A DNA stretch of 64,000 nt from Mytilus galloprovincialis (lineage: Eukaryota; Mollusca; Bivalvia; Mytilida; Mytilidae), in assembly GCF_965363235.1 (NCBI RefSeq), contig NC_134847.1, positions 55,584,439 through 55,648,438 on the forward strand. The letters are read 5' to 3'. A program made the position numbers and the translations under genes. The first letter of the stretch is position 1, and each line of letters opens with the position of its first letter. Below the pieces are notes generated by a model. That model saw only the letters and a program-made list of their open reading frames with translations. It did no database searches and was not told where the DNA came from. Shown in pieces: positions 22,450 to 34,699 of this stretch.

Positions 22450-22585
22450 TATGCAGTTTACAAAAAACTTGTTTGTTTTTCTATCATGTCTATTTTAACA
22501 AAGTATTAGAGATAAAAGTTCAGTATATACATTAATTAAAGTCACCTAATTTGATTTTACCGGTACAATGATATCATTCAAACAG

Positions 22586-22735
22586 GATTAAACTCCTTTT
22601 TAAAGGAAATTTTTGGTATATAAACTGAACCAATTCACTCACATACAAATAAAAGTCCAAGGGACTTTTATGATATTTGTGAGTGACTTAGTCCAGTTTA
22701 TACACCAATAAACTCCTTTAAAAGGTGTTTAATTC
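22586..22735. mobile_element. Foldback MITE, ~150 bp
   Basis: Two ~60-bp arms meet at AAGTCCAAGGGACTT: the left arm holds TATAAACTGAACCAATTCAC, and the right arm is its imperfect reverse complement (GTGACTTAGTCCAGTTTATA). Almost no loop. Confidence 0.8.
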
Positions 22736-23250
22736 TTATAATTCTTTAAAATTGGAGATAGGGAATTTATTTTTCCACACTCGTAACCTCTATAACACTT
22801 TAGTTGTATATTTGTGTCATTGAATTGGCCTAGTGCATGAAAATATTTGTTGGTTAAAGCAAAATATGTAACTCGTGTAATTTGTTATCTGATATAAAAA
22901 TAATTACAAAAACTCTTATTTTCATTCAAATGAATGTTTTGTATTTATAATTTAATTTAACAATTAACGCAAAGTGAAAATAAATAGTTTTAAAGTCAAG
23001 GTGGATTCTGTGTTATTATCGCCGCCATCTTGTTTACATTGGTTACTAAAAAAAGTTTGGTCAACATAGTCTATCGAAAAATAAACAATGTAAAAAAAAA
23101 CTACCGGAAGTCCTCTCGACCATTCATTTCAAACTGTTTTTTAATATGCAAATCATATAAGAACTATTGTACAAATACAGGTTCACAAATAGCATGTGCA
23201 ATATTTATGTAGTTTACAAATAATTTTATCTGGTGCACTGCTTTTATTGC

Positions 23251-23396
23251 AGAGGCGGATTTAGGGGGGGGGGGGGCAGGGGGCCAGGGCCCCCCCCCCC
23301 CATTTTGGGAAAAAATTTGGTTGCTTATATAAGGAATCACTGAAGCGTGACTGGAGCGGGCCCCCACTTATGAAAATTCCTGGATCCGCCACTGTA
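23251..23396. mobile_element. MITE-like 'GGATCCGCC' element with G and C runs
   Basis: Left end GAGGCGGATTTAGGGGGG, right end CCTGGATCCGCCACTG; inverted ends with long homopolymers. Related to the element at 24258-24412, sharing 'GGTTGCTTATATAAGGAAT'-like interior sequence. Confidence 0.65.
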
Positions 23397-23634
23397 TTGA
23401 AAGTGAATAGAAATACTGACCAAATGATAAGTGCAGATAGTTAGAAATAGCTGTACTTTTGAGATCAGAGTCCTTATTGCATTTTTGAAATGATAATAGT
23501 TTATAAAGTATGTATAAAAAGAGATTTAAGGCATTTACTAGTGAAGAAAGCCTCACCATCTAAGCAAAAGCCTAACTTTAAAAAAAGCTCTTTGTTTAAA
23601 CAGGTTGCAATTGACTAAAAATAGAAAGTAATCT

Positions 23635-24060
23635 ACAACAAAAATACTGAATATTGTCGCAAGTGTAAGTACTCATTAAATGCTACAACAAAAAATACTG
23701 AATATTGTGTCAAGGGAGATAATCAGTAAATGCTACAGTAAAAATACTGATTATTGTAACAAGGAAGATAGTAAATGCTACAATAAAAATACTGATTATT
23801 GTGACAAGGGAGATAAGCATTAAAGATACAACAGAAAATACTGAATATTGTAGTCAAGGGAGATAATCATTAAATGCTACAATAGAAATACTGAATATTG
23901 TGAAAAGGGAGGTATTCAAAATGCTACAAGAAAAAGTACTAAATATTGTGACAGGGGAGGTAATAATTAAATGCTACTAAAGAAAAACCGAATAATGTGA
24001 TAAGGGAGATAATCATAGACTGCTTTAGAAATACTGAATATTGTGACAAGGGAGCTTCTT
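23635..24060 (+). repeat. ~50-bp satellite array, first locus
   Basis: About eight imperfect units of 45-52 bp with the core AATACTGAATATTGTGACAA, GGGAGATAATCATTAAATGC and TACAACAAAA. The same family forms a second array at 31185-31708. Confidence 0.85.
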
Positions 24061-24257
24061 TTACTACTTAATCTTTATATTTATGAAATTATCAAAGAAA
24101 TAATCCACAACAAAAAATCATGAAAGAAGGAAAAGCACTATATATTTTCAGCATTTCTTTAGAAGAGAAATTCCCTGGAATAAGGGCCTGATAGAATAAT
24201 ACATAAAAAGATAAATTATTATATTTAGATGTACTGTTCATTGATTATTGTTCACCA

Positions 24258-24412
24258 TTCAGAGGGGGATTAAGAGGGTTTTTCTGAGGGCCCTGGCCCC
24301 CTTTTCTCGGAAAAAAAGGTTGATTACATAGGAATTGCTAAAGCATGACTGGAGCAGGCCCCCTGTTAGGCAGTCAGTGGGCCCCCACTCTTAAAAATTT
24401 CTGGATCCGCTG
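24258..24412. mobile_element. MITE-like 'GGATCCGCC' element
   Basis: Left end AGAGGGGGATTAAGAGGG, right end TTTCTGGATCCGCTGTGC, with 'GCATGACTGGAGCAGGCCCC' inside as in the 23.3-kb copy. Confidence 0.6.
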
Positions 24413-25467
24413 TGCACTGTCATTATAAGGTTAACTATACTACCCTCCTTTTGGAGTAGTTTTGTCCTTAAGACAAGATAGATTGGTTACCCGTCAGACT
24501 AGTCTACTCTTAAAGGAGGGTGGTATACCTAGCCTAATGTCTTCATGGTTCAGCTAGCAAGCATGCTAACCAAAGACATTACCTTTACCTACACACTCAA
24601 GTCGTTTTGCTGTAAACAAATCTCGCTGACCATATACAAATATTGTAGGGATTTATCACAATTGTGATCTCTTTGACTTTCGCACCTAGGATCAGCTGAA
24701 ATTTAGAATAAGCTAATTTCAATTATTTTAATGTGAGTAGTGTCCCCTTGTCATATGTGTGATATGGTAAAATACAGTAAATCTACTGTGGACATTGGTT
24801 ACTCTGTTAAAATCTTGTTATTGTGCTAATGAAAAGCTAATTTCATACAAACAAAACATTTATTGAATAGTCCACTTAAAAGTTATAATAAATGAGTGAC
24901 CAGTGAAAAATAATGTTATTCCAATTCTTGAACCAATGCATACAAACATCATAAACTTAATCTTCTGTGCACGATTTAATCATTTTATTAGCATAAATTT
25001 CGTATAATCATCAATTTTTTTTTGCAATCGGATGGTGTTGTTGTGAAAATATGGCAGGTAATTAAAGTTCGTGTTTTGAAGCCGAAGTTTAAGGATTGTC
25101 ACCTGTTTGTCAACAATCAACAAAAAACATGGATATTGAGCACGTGGTTAACATGTACAATCAGATAATAGTTTATTTTAAGGACATCCATGCGTATTCT
25201 GATCACCGGATTTTTAGGAGATGGGTCACACTGAGGTCACTTTGCATACGGTAAATATGTTGGGGAATTGCTTCCTGAAAGGAAGCAATTAAAATAAAGT
25301 AAACTTCTTTTAAATATGAACAAATTAAAGAATTTTTTTCAGAAAAAAGTATATGTACATAAGTTTTATAATGAAAACTATCCCTTGAGTTATTAAAAAA
25401 CATATGCTTTATTTTTTTTAATTTGAGGTTTCTTATGACTTTAACAACATATATATTTTTATTTCAG

Positions 25468-25534
25468 GAATCAAAGACGAGAAAAACATCCGAGACAAGT
25501 GCTATTGATTTAACTCCAAAGGCAAGTCCAAAAA
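25468..25534 (+). CDS. Receptor exon o', tail cassette copy 2
   Basis: Identical to exon o; acceptor TTTTATTTCAG, donor GTAAGT. It could be reached from the donor at 16517 by skipping cassette 1. Confidence 0.75.
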
Positions 25535-25797
25535 GTAAGTAACTGCTTATTAAGGTAGACCGAGGCTCTAAAGTAAAATTGATGATTTATATAATAATTT
25601 TCCAAAATGCAGTTTATAAAGATCTGTCAATATTGAAGTTTGATTTTATTTTTTTCCATAAATCTTATTCATGTAACAGATAATTTCCATGACTGCTGCT
25701 TATGACTAACAATTATGTCATGACTTTAACCCAAAGTCAAATTTCCATTTTCTGTGAACAAATAATCTAGGTCATACCTTTAATTTGATATATGATT

Positions 25798-25955
25798 TCA
25801 ATGGCAGATCCAGAAATTTTCATAAGGGGGGCCTGACTGACTGCCCAAGATGGGCGCCCATTCCTCAGTAATTTCTCATAAAATTAAAATAAAAATCACA
25901 CAAAGGTGGGGTGTCTGGGTAATCTGGTCCCCTCCTTAAATCCACCTCTGGATTT
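25798..25955. mobile_element. MITE-like 'GGATCCGCC' family member (inside cassette copy 2)
   Basis: Same element as 17838-17990, carried along in the duplication. Confidence 0.6.
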
Positions 25956-26358
25956 AAAAAGGTTACAACATAATGAACATAATGGCCAAGTTATAAATTG
26001 ATAAGACCACAACTTCATGGTAAACTTCTTTTACCTGACACAGGACAAAAAAATGATTGATGCAGGGGTGTACAGAACGGAAAACACAATGCCCCCTTCA
26101 ATTGAAGGAGAGGCATGACATGTTTACTTGATTTAGAGTTGATGTGTAACATTAATAGTATTACCAGTAAATTATTGTGTCATGATTCATGGAAATACAT
26201 GAAAGATCTATTTACACAACAGGAATGAGTATTTGTGTTAATATGTATAAAACTATTTCTGCAATTTTTCTTCAATCTTTGGAAATCACTGAAATAAATA
26301 CAAGAACCTCTGAGATGTTAGCTTATGTTTTGTTCACTTTGATTACACTTTATTTCAG

Positions 26359-26438
26359 TATCAAAGTCTAATTTGTTTACCAATGACCTAACAAAGCTAT
26401 ATGACAATGATCTGAATAATAACCTTTATAACAAACAG
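26359..26438 (+). CDS. Receptor exon p', tail cassette copy 2
   Basis: Acceptor CTTTATTTCAG, donor GTTAGT. It reads SKSNLFTNDLTKLYDNDLNN and ends NKQ, with two substitutions relative to copy 1. Confidence 0.75.
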
Positions 26439-27302
26439 GTTAGTATACTGTATAATATGGTATTTCTGTTTGCATTTTTTATTTTTATTTTTGGAAAATG
26501 GAGAATTATGCATGATTAATCATTGTGAAATCTGCATTATGTTTATAAGATATCAGAATCCAGGTTTTATTATTGCGATACTGGACATCCAATCGCATTA
26601 TTTAATTTAATTGAACCTTGCAATAATTTCTGAATCTGCAGTAATCTTTATTGATAAACAAATGAAAGGAATAAGTAAAATATAAAATATTTGAAATTTT
26701 TTAGGTGGTTTGTGTTGAGTTGAGTTAATACCAAAATGCTCAAGTGGTAGAATGTTTGTTTTGTAGCAGATTGATTGCATTGATTGTCAATTGAGAATTC
26801 TATTTGTAGTAAACTTCTTTATAGTCAGTGTTTACTGCTTCTTGATATTAAGCACAAAGAGCACTTACAGGTTCTTTGGCACTAGGAGAATGTTTTGTGG
26901 ATTGAATATTTATATTTAACAGTTGCTAGTACAACTTTTTTATTTTGTGTTTTGGCACACATACAAATATTTTCTTTCTAGCACACACCTATTTCCTGTA
27001 TTGTCTGTATTTCATTTGACAGAATATTTATTTTCATCCTGTTTTGCCCTGTCATGGTTAAAATTATATACTTTAAGGTTTTAAAAGTCCAGAATATTTA
27101 TTTTTAAAATTCTCCTTCAATTGTGGATACATAATTGTAAATTATAGTTGAAAATTGTAATGCATGCTGTACTATATTAACAGTTTAGAAGTGTGAACAA
27201 TTATAAATGTACTGTGAACTAGTTTTAATTTGATCCCAGTTTGTGCTTATTCCATTTTCACTGTGAAGTTTATATATTTATTGGTGAAATATATCATTGC
27301 AG

Positions 27303-27365
27303 TCAGAAAGAAAGGGATCACTATTCAATAAGTTTGGACAGTCAATCATTTCAAAAAACCAGCAG
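27303..27365 (+). CDS. Receptor exon q', tail cassette copy 2
   Basis: Acceptor ATATCATTGCAG, donor GTAAAA. Same protein as exon q; one silent change noticed (CTC to CTA). Confidence 0.75.
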
Positions 27366-27945
27366 GTAAAAATTATATTTATTTCATGAAATTATCTTAT
27401 GTTATGTTCAGATATCAATAGCTTGGACTATACACAGGGATCACTTTTGTCTTTGTGAAGTATTGTTTGTGTCATCCACATTATACTTTGTTAATCTGCA
27501 TAATAATCCAAAAATCATTTTAACAATTCAATAGAATTCAACCCTAATTGCACAGATTCTTAAAGATTCTTCTGTAGGACCTAAAGTTGTTAGCCTACAT
27601 TTTGTTTTGTTACCTCATCTGGTCCATTGTCCATTGTCCTTTGAATTAAACTTTTAACCTGAAACTACTAGGTTAATTCATAGCAAAGCTTGTCTTCTCC
27701 ACTCCATCATGTATGTTGTAACTACAAAGTATGTAATTAACTAACATGGAAGCCTTGTCTAAATGTAAAACATAGGGTCAAACTACAGTTTATCGTTAAG
27801 ATGTAATAAACAATCTGAGAAAACATCATTGAACTTGTGCACATTGATGTTTACGTTGCATGGATAAAAAAAAAAATATTAAAAATCACAACTTGGCTTT
27901 CAGAATGTCCTAATAAATCTGTAGCTAATATTCTAATCATTTCAG

Positions 27946-28113
27946 TCAAAAGGTAGAAGATCTGCATCTCCTAAGAATCAGCTCTTGACAGCAAACCAAC
28001 AGGAAGAAGGTTACAGTCCATTTGGACGGGTACACAGTCCAATGAGGTTGTCTCCAGGGCACCAACCAGCAAGTCATTGGCAGCCAACCACTATTGACCT
28101 TGGAACTTTTTAA
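27946..28113 (+). CDS. Receptor exon r': terminal coding exon, cassette copy 2
   Basis: Same 168-nt length as exon r, open to TAA at 28111-28113, ending TTIDLGTF. Two amino-acid changes from copy 1 and no frameshift, so it is not an obvious pseudo-exon. Confidence 0.78.
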   Translation, partial: SKGRRSASPKNQLLTANQQEEGYSPFGRVHSPMRLSPGHQPASHWQPTTIDLGTF

Positions 28114-28752
28114 AACTATAGTTTCAACAAAACTATTAAGTTTTTGGATCCGTCCTGATATTATTGATTGTGGAACAGTATTTTTTTTTTATGATTTTTT
28201 TGTTTAATTTCTAATTGAAAAACTGTAAATACACAAATGAAAAGTACGAATGCGACATTTTCATCTTAAAAAAACAAAACATTATAGATTGTAGTTAAGG
28301 GGAGATAAATCAATGATTCATTCAGTATTTCTTATTCAAAAAAGAAACCAGCTAACTTTATTAGGAGTGGTTGTGTTTGCTGTTTTCTTTAAATATGATG
28401 AACAGATCTACCTTTTGATTTCAAGATGTTTCGTACAGCAAATGAGAGACTGGGTTATCTTTTAGCAAAGAAGGAAAAACTATCCATTAAAGATAAAAGT
28501 TTAAAAATATCTACAATTTGCAAAATTAATATACACGCTTATAAAGGATTTTGGATGAAAAATAAAATCTTGTCAGGATTATTTGTTTTCTATTCACATA
28601 GTTATATCTTCATGTCTTCACATTAACATATTTGTTATTTGTTTATTAAATTATTATCATTGTGATGAAATGATACTGCTGTATATGTTATTGTTTATTT
28701 ACTTATACACAAGAGGTTTTTTAACTCATTGTTTCCATCCTGTGACTGGTGC

Positions 28753-28758
28753 AATAAA
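28753..28758 (+). terminator. Poly(A) signal, cassette copy 2
   Basis: AATAAA at the same relative place as 22444-22449 in copy 1. Confidence 0.6.
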
Positions 28759-29106
28759 TGTGCAGTTTCCAATAAATATTGTTGGTTTTTCTTTCATGTC
28801 TATTATAACAAAGTATATGAAATAGCAAAAAGTCAAAAATAAACAATTTACAATGCATGCCCTTGATAATGGGCGCAGGACATTTTAGCTATAATTTTTA
28901 AACTACAAGGGGACATCTTAGCACAGACATTAGAGCCCATTTTAAGGCAAGGTTAAATCCGTTCACCTGTATTTTTTGAAACCCCATTTTAGTGAAAAAC
29001 TTACCTGGTTAAGATGAAAGCAAATGAATGAGTGGTTTATATGGCATAGCATTTCTAGATGACCAAGATGTATCTGATTGTTTTCTGAAAAGAGTTCATG
29101 TCCGTT

Positions 29107-29205
29107 CAGTCTAATTAAAATTTAGACCTCTGATTTTCTTATACTAATACTACATATGAGTCATGTAGTATAAACAAATCAGAGGTCTATATTTTAGTTA
29201 GACTG
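29107..29205. mobile_element. Palindromic MITE, 99 bp
   Basis: Left arm CAGTCTAATTAAAATTTAGA and on to CCTCTGATT; right arm is its near-perfect reverse complement ending TTAGACTG. A short inner palindrome (ACTACAT ... ATGTAGT) forms the tip. Confidence 0.85.
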
Positions 29206-29589
29206 ATAATGGTTGAACTTCTTTTTTTTTTTTTATTATTAGTCCTGCTTTTTCAAACCCTGTAAATCACCACCTGACTATTGTGTTAAGGGGTTTGATA
29301 TATAAAACACAAAATTAATTAATTGACTACATTTTTTCTTCTTCTACTGTGAATGTATATTATATGGATATCAACATTATAGTAAAAAGGGGTTGAACTA
29401 GCAGATAAGAGATGTGTGGACTTTGCAGATTATCTTACCGAATACTATGTAACTGAAGATTCTATGTTTCCACCTCATCTTTGAACAGAAGGCCCATGTA
29501 ATTCAAAACCAACACATAATGGTCCAGAGTTGTTCCATGTCCATACTAATGATCAATTTTATAGGTGTCACCCAGCTATTTACATTTTT

Positions 29590-30684
29590 AACCGGATTTT
29601 TGTGACAAAAATGTCGGTTATTGATTTGGGGATGTACGGCGGGCGGGCGGGCGGTCGGGCGGGCGGGCGGGAATCAAATGTTGTCCGTGCATTAACTCAT
29701 GAACCGTTCAACCAAAGCTTTTAAAATTTTTATATGTTGTTACTGACAACTAAATGAAGGTCAAGTTCAATAATGGCGATTTTGACTTTTACCGTTCAGG
29801 AATTATGGTTCTTGAAAGATTGAAAAATGGAGTTTCCAGTCGTGTCGGTGCATTTACACATGAACTGTTCTACCTAAGCTTCTCAAATTTTAATATGTTG
29901 TTACTGATGACAAAATGGAGGTCAAGTTCAATAATGGCGATTTTGACTTTTACCGTTCAGGAGTTATGGTTCTTGAAAGATTGAAAAATGGAGTTTCCAT
30001 TCGCGTCCGTGCATTTACGCATGAACTGTTTTACCAAAGCTTCCCAAATTTTAATATGTTGTTACTGATGACAAAATGGAGGTCAAGTTCAATAATGACG
30101 ATTTTGACTTTTATCGTTCAGGAGTTATGGTTCTTGAAAGATTGAAAAATGGTGTTTCCAGTCGTGTCCGTGCATTTACGCATGAACTGTTTTACCAAAG
30201 CTTCCCAAATTTTAATATGTTGTTACTGATGACAAAATAGAGGTCAAGTTCAATAATGACGATTTTGACTTTTACCGTTCAGGAGTTATGGTTCTTGAAA
30301 GATTGAAAAATGGTGTTTCCAGTCGTGTCCGTGCATTTTCTCATGAACCATTCAACCAAAGCTTTTGAAATTTTTATATGTTGTTACTGATGGCAAATTA
30401 GAGGTCAAGTTCAATAATGACGATTTTAACTTCTACCGTTCAGGAGTTACGGTTCTTGAAAGATTGTGAAATGGCGTTTCCATTCACATTGTTGCATTTA
30501 CTCATGAACTATTCAATCTAACCTTTTCAAATTTTAAGATGTTGATACTGATGACAAAATGGAGGTCAAATTTGATATTGACGATTTTCACTTTCACCAT
30601 TCATCAGTAATGGTTCTTGTGATATTGCCAGGACACAAATAAATATTAATAAATCCGGTTTGCTGTCGTTGTGACAGCCTCTTG
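29590..30684 (+). mobile_element. Helentron/HINE ('pearl')-like element C
   Basis: Left end AACCGGATTTTTGTGAC, CGGG-type microsatellite (about 29637-29671), six 161-bp tandem units, an inverted AATCCGGTT near the right end, then the hairpin GCTGTC GTTGT GACAGC and CTCTTG. Same layout as elements A and B but different sequence. No coding capacity; short open frames across it follow the repeat. Confidence 0.75.
29750..30640 (+). repeat. Six-copy 161-bp tandem repeat (core of element C)
   Basis: 'TCAAGTTCAATAATG' (with variants) recurs at 29761, 29922, 30083, 30244, 30405 and 30566, exactly 161 bp apart each time. Confidence 0.92.
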
Positions 30685-30689
30685 TTCTT

Positions 30690-31184
30690 TATAGTATCCT
30701 CAAATTTCAAACAACAACATATATAAAAATATGAAGTATAGATGAGTGTGCACCACAGTCTAGACAAGATAAAAAGAAAGAACAGTTCCTACTGCAATTT
30801 TATGAACAGTATTGTACAGGGAGTATATCCAGATCCCATAAAGTACATTCTCTAGGATAGCTAGAATGGACTTTAACATTTTATTTAATGGATAAGAACT
30901 TTAGTACTGTATTTTGATGGACATGATATTTTTCATATTGTGCTGTCTTCATTCTATTATTTTTTTGTTTATTATTCATTATTTATTATAAAATAGGTTG
31001 AAATATTGCGCTAAAATGGGCATTGATAGTTTTCATTTGTGCTAAAATGAAATGTTGATCTAAAATAGGTTATACTTTAGCGTTACAAAGTCCGATTTTT
31101 TTTTGCTAAAATGTCCTCCACTGTTAATTCTATGTGTTAAAATTTCTTTTATATTTTAGTCTTGATGCCATTTAATTAACTACA
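30690..31184. other. Intergenic, no gene
   Basis: AT-rich sequence with no exon, RNA gene or clear element recognised. Confidence 0.5.
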
Positions 31185-31708
31185 GAGGTAATAATTAAAT
31201 GCAACAGTATAAATACTGAATATAGTGTCAACAGGAGTAATCATTAAATGCAACAGTAATCATAAAATACTACTCCAGAAATATTGAATACTGTGACAAG
31301 GGAGGTAATCATTGAATGCTAGAACAGAAATACTTAATATTGTGACAAAGTAGACAATTATTTGATGCTACAACAGAAAATAGTGAATATTATGTCAAGG
31401 GAAGTACTTATTTAATGATAGAACAGAAATACTGAATATTGTAACAAGGGAAGTAATCATTAAATGCTACAACAAAAATACTGAATATTGTGACAAGGGA
31501 GATAATCAAAATGCTACAACAAAATACTGAATATTGTGACACGGGAGATAATTATTAAATGCTACGACAGAAAATACTGAATATTGTGTCAATGGAGATA
31601 ATCAAAATGTTTCAACAAAAATACTGAATATTGGGACAAGGGAGTTAATTAAAATGCTACAACAAAAATCCTGAATATTGTGACAAGGGAAATAATCATT
31701 AAATGATA
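31185..31708 (+). repeat. ~50-bp satellite array, second locus
   Basis: About ten imperfect units of the family at 23635-24060, with 'ACTGAATATTGTGACAAGGG' as the most regular stretch. It ends directly at a telomere-like run. Confidence 0.85.
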
Positions 31709-31710
31709 CA

Positions 31711-31732
31711 ATAACCCTAACCCTAACCCTAA
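31711..31732 (+). repeat. Short interstitial telomere-like run
   Basis: ATAACCCTAACCCTAACCCTAA, about three CCCTAA units, the vertebrate/mollusc telomere motif. It lies at the edge of the satellite array. Confidence 0.85.
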
Positions 31733-31859
31733 ATTATACTTCTCAAAATACTATGATTTTTAATTATGGGAGACACTGAATATTCAATATTACTGCAGGT
31801 TTTATTTAGTAGAATATGTGAAATAACAATGCAGATTGTTTTGCTGGCCCCCTCACTCC

Positions 31860-33180
31860 TGGACTATTGACTTTGAAAAGAGAGGGGCGAAAGATACCAG
31901 GAGTCGATTTCACAAAAAAACTTACGACTAAGATTGGTCTTAAGTCATGAACAAATCAGTATACTTACGATAAATCTTAGTCGTAAGTTTTTTTTGTGAA
32001 ATTGACTCCTGAGGGACAGTCAAACTCATAGATCGAAAATAAATTGACAAAGTCATGGCTAAAAAATGAAAAAAAAGACAAACAGACAAATCATAGTACA
32101 CAAAACACAACATAGAAAACTAAAGACTAAGCAACACAAACCGAACCAAAAACCGGGGGTGATCTCAGGTGCTCCGGAAGGGCAAGCAGATCCTGCTCCA
32201 CATGTGGCACCCGTCGTGTTTCTAATGTTATTACAAACCCCGTAAACAGTTTAATTCGTAGGTCACATTCGTGAAAAGGGAAGGGACTGTAATTACGGCA
32301 TAAGGAACAAATCCGATATCATCTGTGAAACGGTTATTCCATAACGGTCAACCAACACGTGATGATTTCAACTTCTTGGTTTAATAGCTACCTTGTTAAC
32401 AGCAACCCTCTACCAAGAAAATCATGCTAGGAAATACAAGCCCGAGAATATCATATCAATTGGGAGATATATACTTAGTATGCACGCGCTGCTGCAATGT
32501 TGCTACATAGAAATAGAAAGTTCACTATTGGGAAGCTGAAATCATCTCTTTTGTCGTAAAATTTTGTTTTCAACCGACCCTCATTGTAAATTTCTAGATG
32601 TGAGTCAATATATGAGGCAGACTTAACTGTATTTGTTGTATCCTTCATCTCTAGTTTGAGAGGATAGATGCGTTCAACACGGTCACCAAATTTTGAATTA
32701 TTTTAAGTGAGGGAACATCATTTATATAGCGAAAAGTAAAGTTAAAGGATATTGCTTATTTATTTTCTATCTCCATACGAACAACCTGTATGAAGTCAGC
32801 CTCATAATAATAAAGGAAAAAGTCAACAAGAAGAGGGGCACAATTGGTTCCCATTGGCAATCCCAGCAATATACCGTTGTTTGTAAGGACACGTATGTAG
32901 TTTAGGTATCCGATACAGTGATGGAAGATCCAGTTCTTCGTCTTTGGTTGAAATTCAACATAAAGGAACACACTTATGATAATCCATGATTTCCTCTTCG
33001 GTAAGTGTCGTGAGGGGATATGTTGAGTTTCCAAGTGAATTGTCAATACCTAATTCATTAATCAAGCAGTTTATGTAATAAGAATTACACACACAAACGA
33101 TGTTTTTTGTGGCTTTGTCTACAGGAACAACAACATATTTGTCATGGAGGAATGACAAGTGTTAAGCAACATTTTGGTCT
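31860..33180 (-). pseudogene. Penelope-like reverse transcriptase relic 1
   Basis: The minus strand has overlapping broken frames. 32955-33158 holds HDKYVVVPVDKATKNIV, and 32756-33046 holds GLPMGTNCAPLLVDFFLYYY, a reverse-transcriptase motif of the type seen in Penelope-like elements. The left part (32020-32350) is non-coding and matches the 3' parts of relics 2 and 3. Frameshifts and deletions make it inactive. The exact RT class is a judgement from motif style. Confidence 0.65.
31899..32010. mobile_element. Foldback MITE, 112 bp, nested in a retroelement
   Basis: Left arm AGGAGTCGATTTCAC then CTTACGACTAAGAT; right arm ATCTTAGTCGTAAG then GTGAAATTGACTCCT. It splits the sequence 'AAGATACCAG | AGGGACAGTC', which is uninterrupted at 49862-49880 and 53250-53265. 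Confidence 0.88.
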
Positions 33181-33600
33181 TTGTATGATTAGGTCAGTTT
33201 ATGAGGAACCACTAGTGGTAGGTCAATATTATTGGGTATGCAGTTGTATTAGCAGTGGCACATATAATTTCAATTGAGATTATTTGGCCCAACCCCCTCA
33301 GTCATGATCTATTGACTCTGAAATATTTGCTTAATTTACATGTATTAGTTTGTGATTAGATCAGTTTTTAAAGATAAACCACTTATATTAAGTCAATGAT
33401 ATTTTGCATGTAATGTATTGGCATTTGCAAGTCTTGTGTACATGGAGATTACTTTTACATAGTTTACAAGTTAATGTTTTTGTTTAGGTTTAGGTTTGTT
33501 GTAAGGTATTTGGTATTCAATTTTATAAGCATTGACACATCTCATATCCCTGATATGGCGATTGTTTAGACATGTGCCTTCAGACAGTCATTAATCACTG
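33181..33600. repeat. Diverged tandem/dispersed repeat ('GGTATGCAGTT' family)
   Basis: Three degenerate stretches sharing 'GGTAGGTCAATATTATTGGGTATGCAGTT' -like sequence and 'TTTGGCCCAACCCCCTCAGTCATGATCTATTGACT'-like sequence. The same family recurs at 43355-43575, and a fragment is at 31845-31880. Confidence 0.5.
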
Positions 33601-34690
33601 ATTATGAATATTTGTATAACTTACATGTTAAAGTATTGCTATTTTATTTCAACATTTGCATTATCAAAATTTCAAAAAAAGCAAGACATATCTCTGTGTT
33701 AACATTTTTTAAAATTTATCATTAGCTTTCCTTTGAGACTTGAATCCTGCTTCATGGTTAATATGAAATGCTGATTGTTCTATAATTTGTCTATACTTAT
33801 GTGTAGTGTTAGTAATAACTTATTCGAAAGTGTTTAATTCCCGTAGTCAACTTTGGTATTAAGGGTTACGCTTGACCGTCCATACTTCTGTTATCCCATT
33901 CAAAAGTCAGTCCCATGTTTGTTACAAAGCTTGAGCGAGTGCATTTGTGTCCTCAGACATTCTTTTTTAATTTAGTTTTTGGAAAATGACGCTTTCAGCG
34001 TCTTGTTCCAATACTGCTGACCTGAACTTCCATTACATTTCTCTGCCTTTCGCGCTTGGTTTCGTATATTTTCTTCCCCATTACATTTCTCCGCGCTTGG
34101 TTTCGTATTTACTATTCTACATACAAACTGGAATCTGCTTGTATCATCATGTATAGAAATCAAACGGGAACCAGTTTACATACCTCCGGTCCTTCTTATT
34201 ACCAAAAAGATCGAAGTGTACCAACCAATGTAGTTAAGATACTCATAAATCTATTTTTATAACTTTATTGATTTAATGTGAAGTAAAACTAAAACATTGT
34301 TAAAACATTAAAGATATATAATTAATCGGGGAATACTTGATAGTCTTTTCGTTTTACAAACAACTGCCTTTTTTATAAGAAAATATAATATGTCCGTGTT
34401 GGTCCACTTTCTACAGACTGAAGTACCGGAAATCCGACTCAATCTTTGTTTACAAAGTTACACCTGTAGAGTCTGTAACAGACTGTATCTGTATGACATG
34501 TGAATAAATTGTCGATATAGATGCTGGCTTTAATACAACGATTTGAGAGAGCGCCGCCGATTTATTGGCGGGGCGGGAAAACAGATTTGAAGCTCTCTAC
34601 GTTTGATGCGTGCACAACAGTGTCGTCATAGCTGATTCGGCGCGATCACTGTCTTACAAAGGATGAGTTTGCATAATGTACGGTGTTTTA
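33601..34690. other. Intergenic, no gene supported
   Basis: No exon chain is recognised. A locally GC-richer stretch at about 34540-34660 (GCGCCGCCGATTTATTGGCG) stands out against the AT-rich background but has no identifiable function. Confidence 0.4.
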
Positions 34691-34699
34691 ATGTGAAGT

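Larger units (their letters stand above)
16671..22506 (+). repeat. Duplicated 3' cassette of the receptor gene, copy 1
   Basis: The block from AAATATTGTAGGGATTTATC to just beyond the poly(A) signal is repeated at 24638-28816. Introns, exons and UTR are nearly identical by eye. Copy 1 is about 1.66 kb longer, almost all explained by two insertions, at about 18084-19106 and 20630-21248. Confidence 0.95.
24638..28816 (+). repeat. Duplicated 3' cassette of the receptor gene, copy 2
   Basis: Second copy of the block at 16671-22506 in direct orientation, 2.1 kb downstream of copy 1. It has the four terminal exons, introns, 3' UTR and poly(A) signal, but lacks element B and the TTAA MITE. All splice sites and the reading frame are intact. 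Confidence 0.95.

Noticed and set aside
29530-30145. Repeated 64-76-aa plus-strand open frames
   Set aside because: They follow the 161-bp core of element C.
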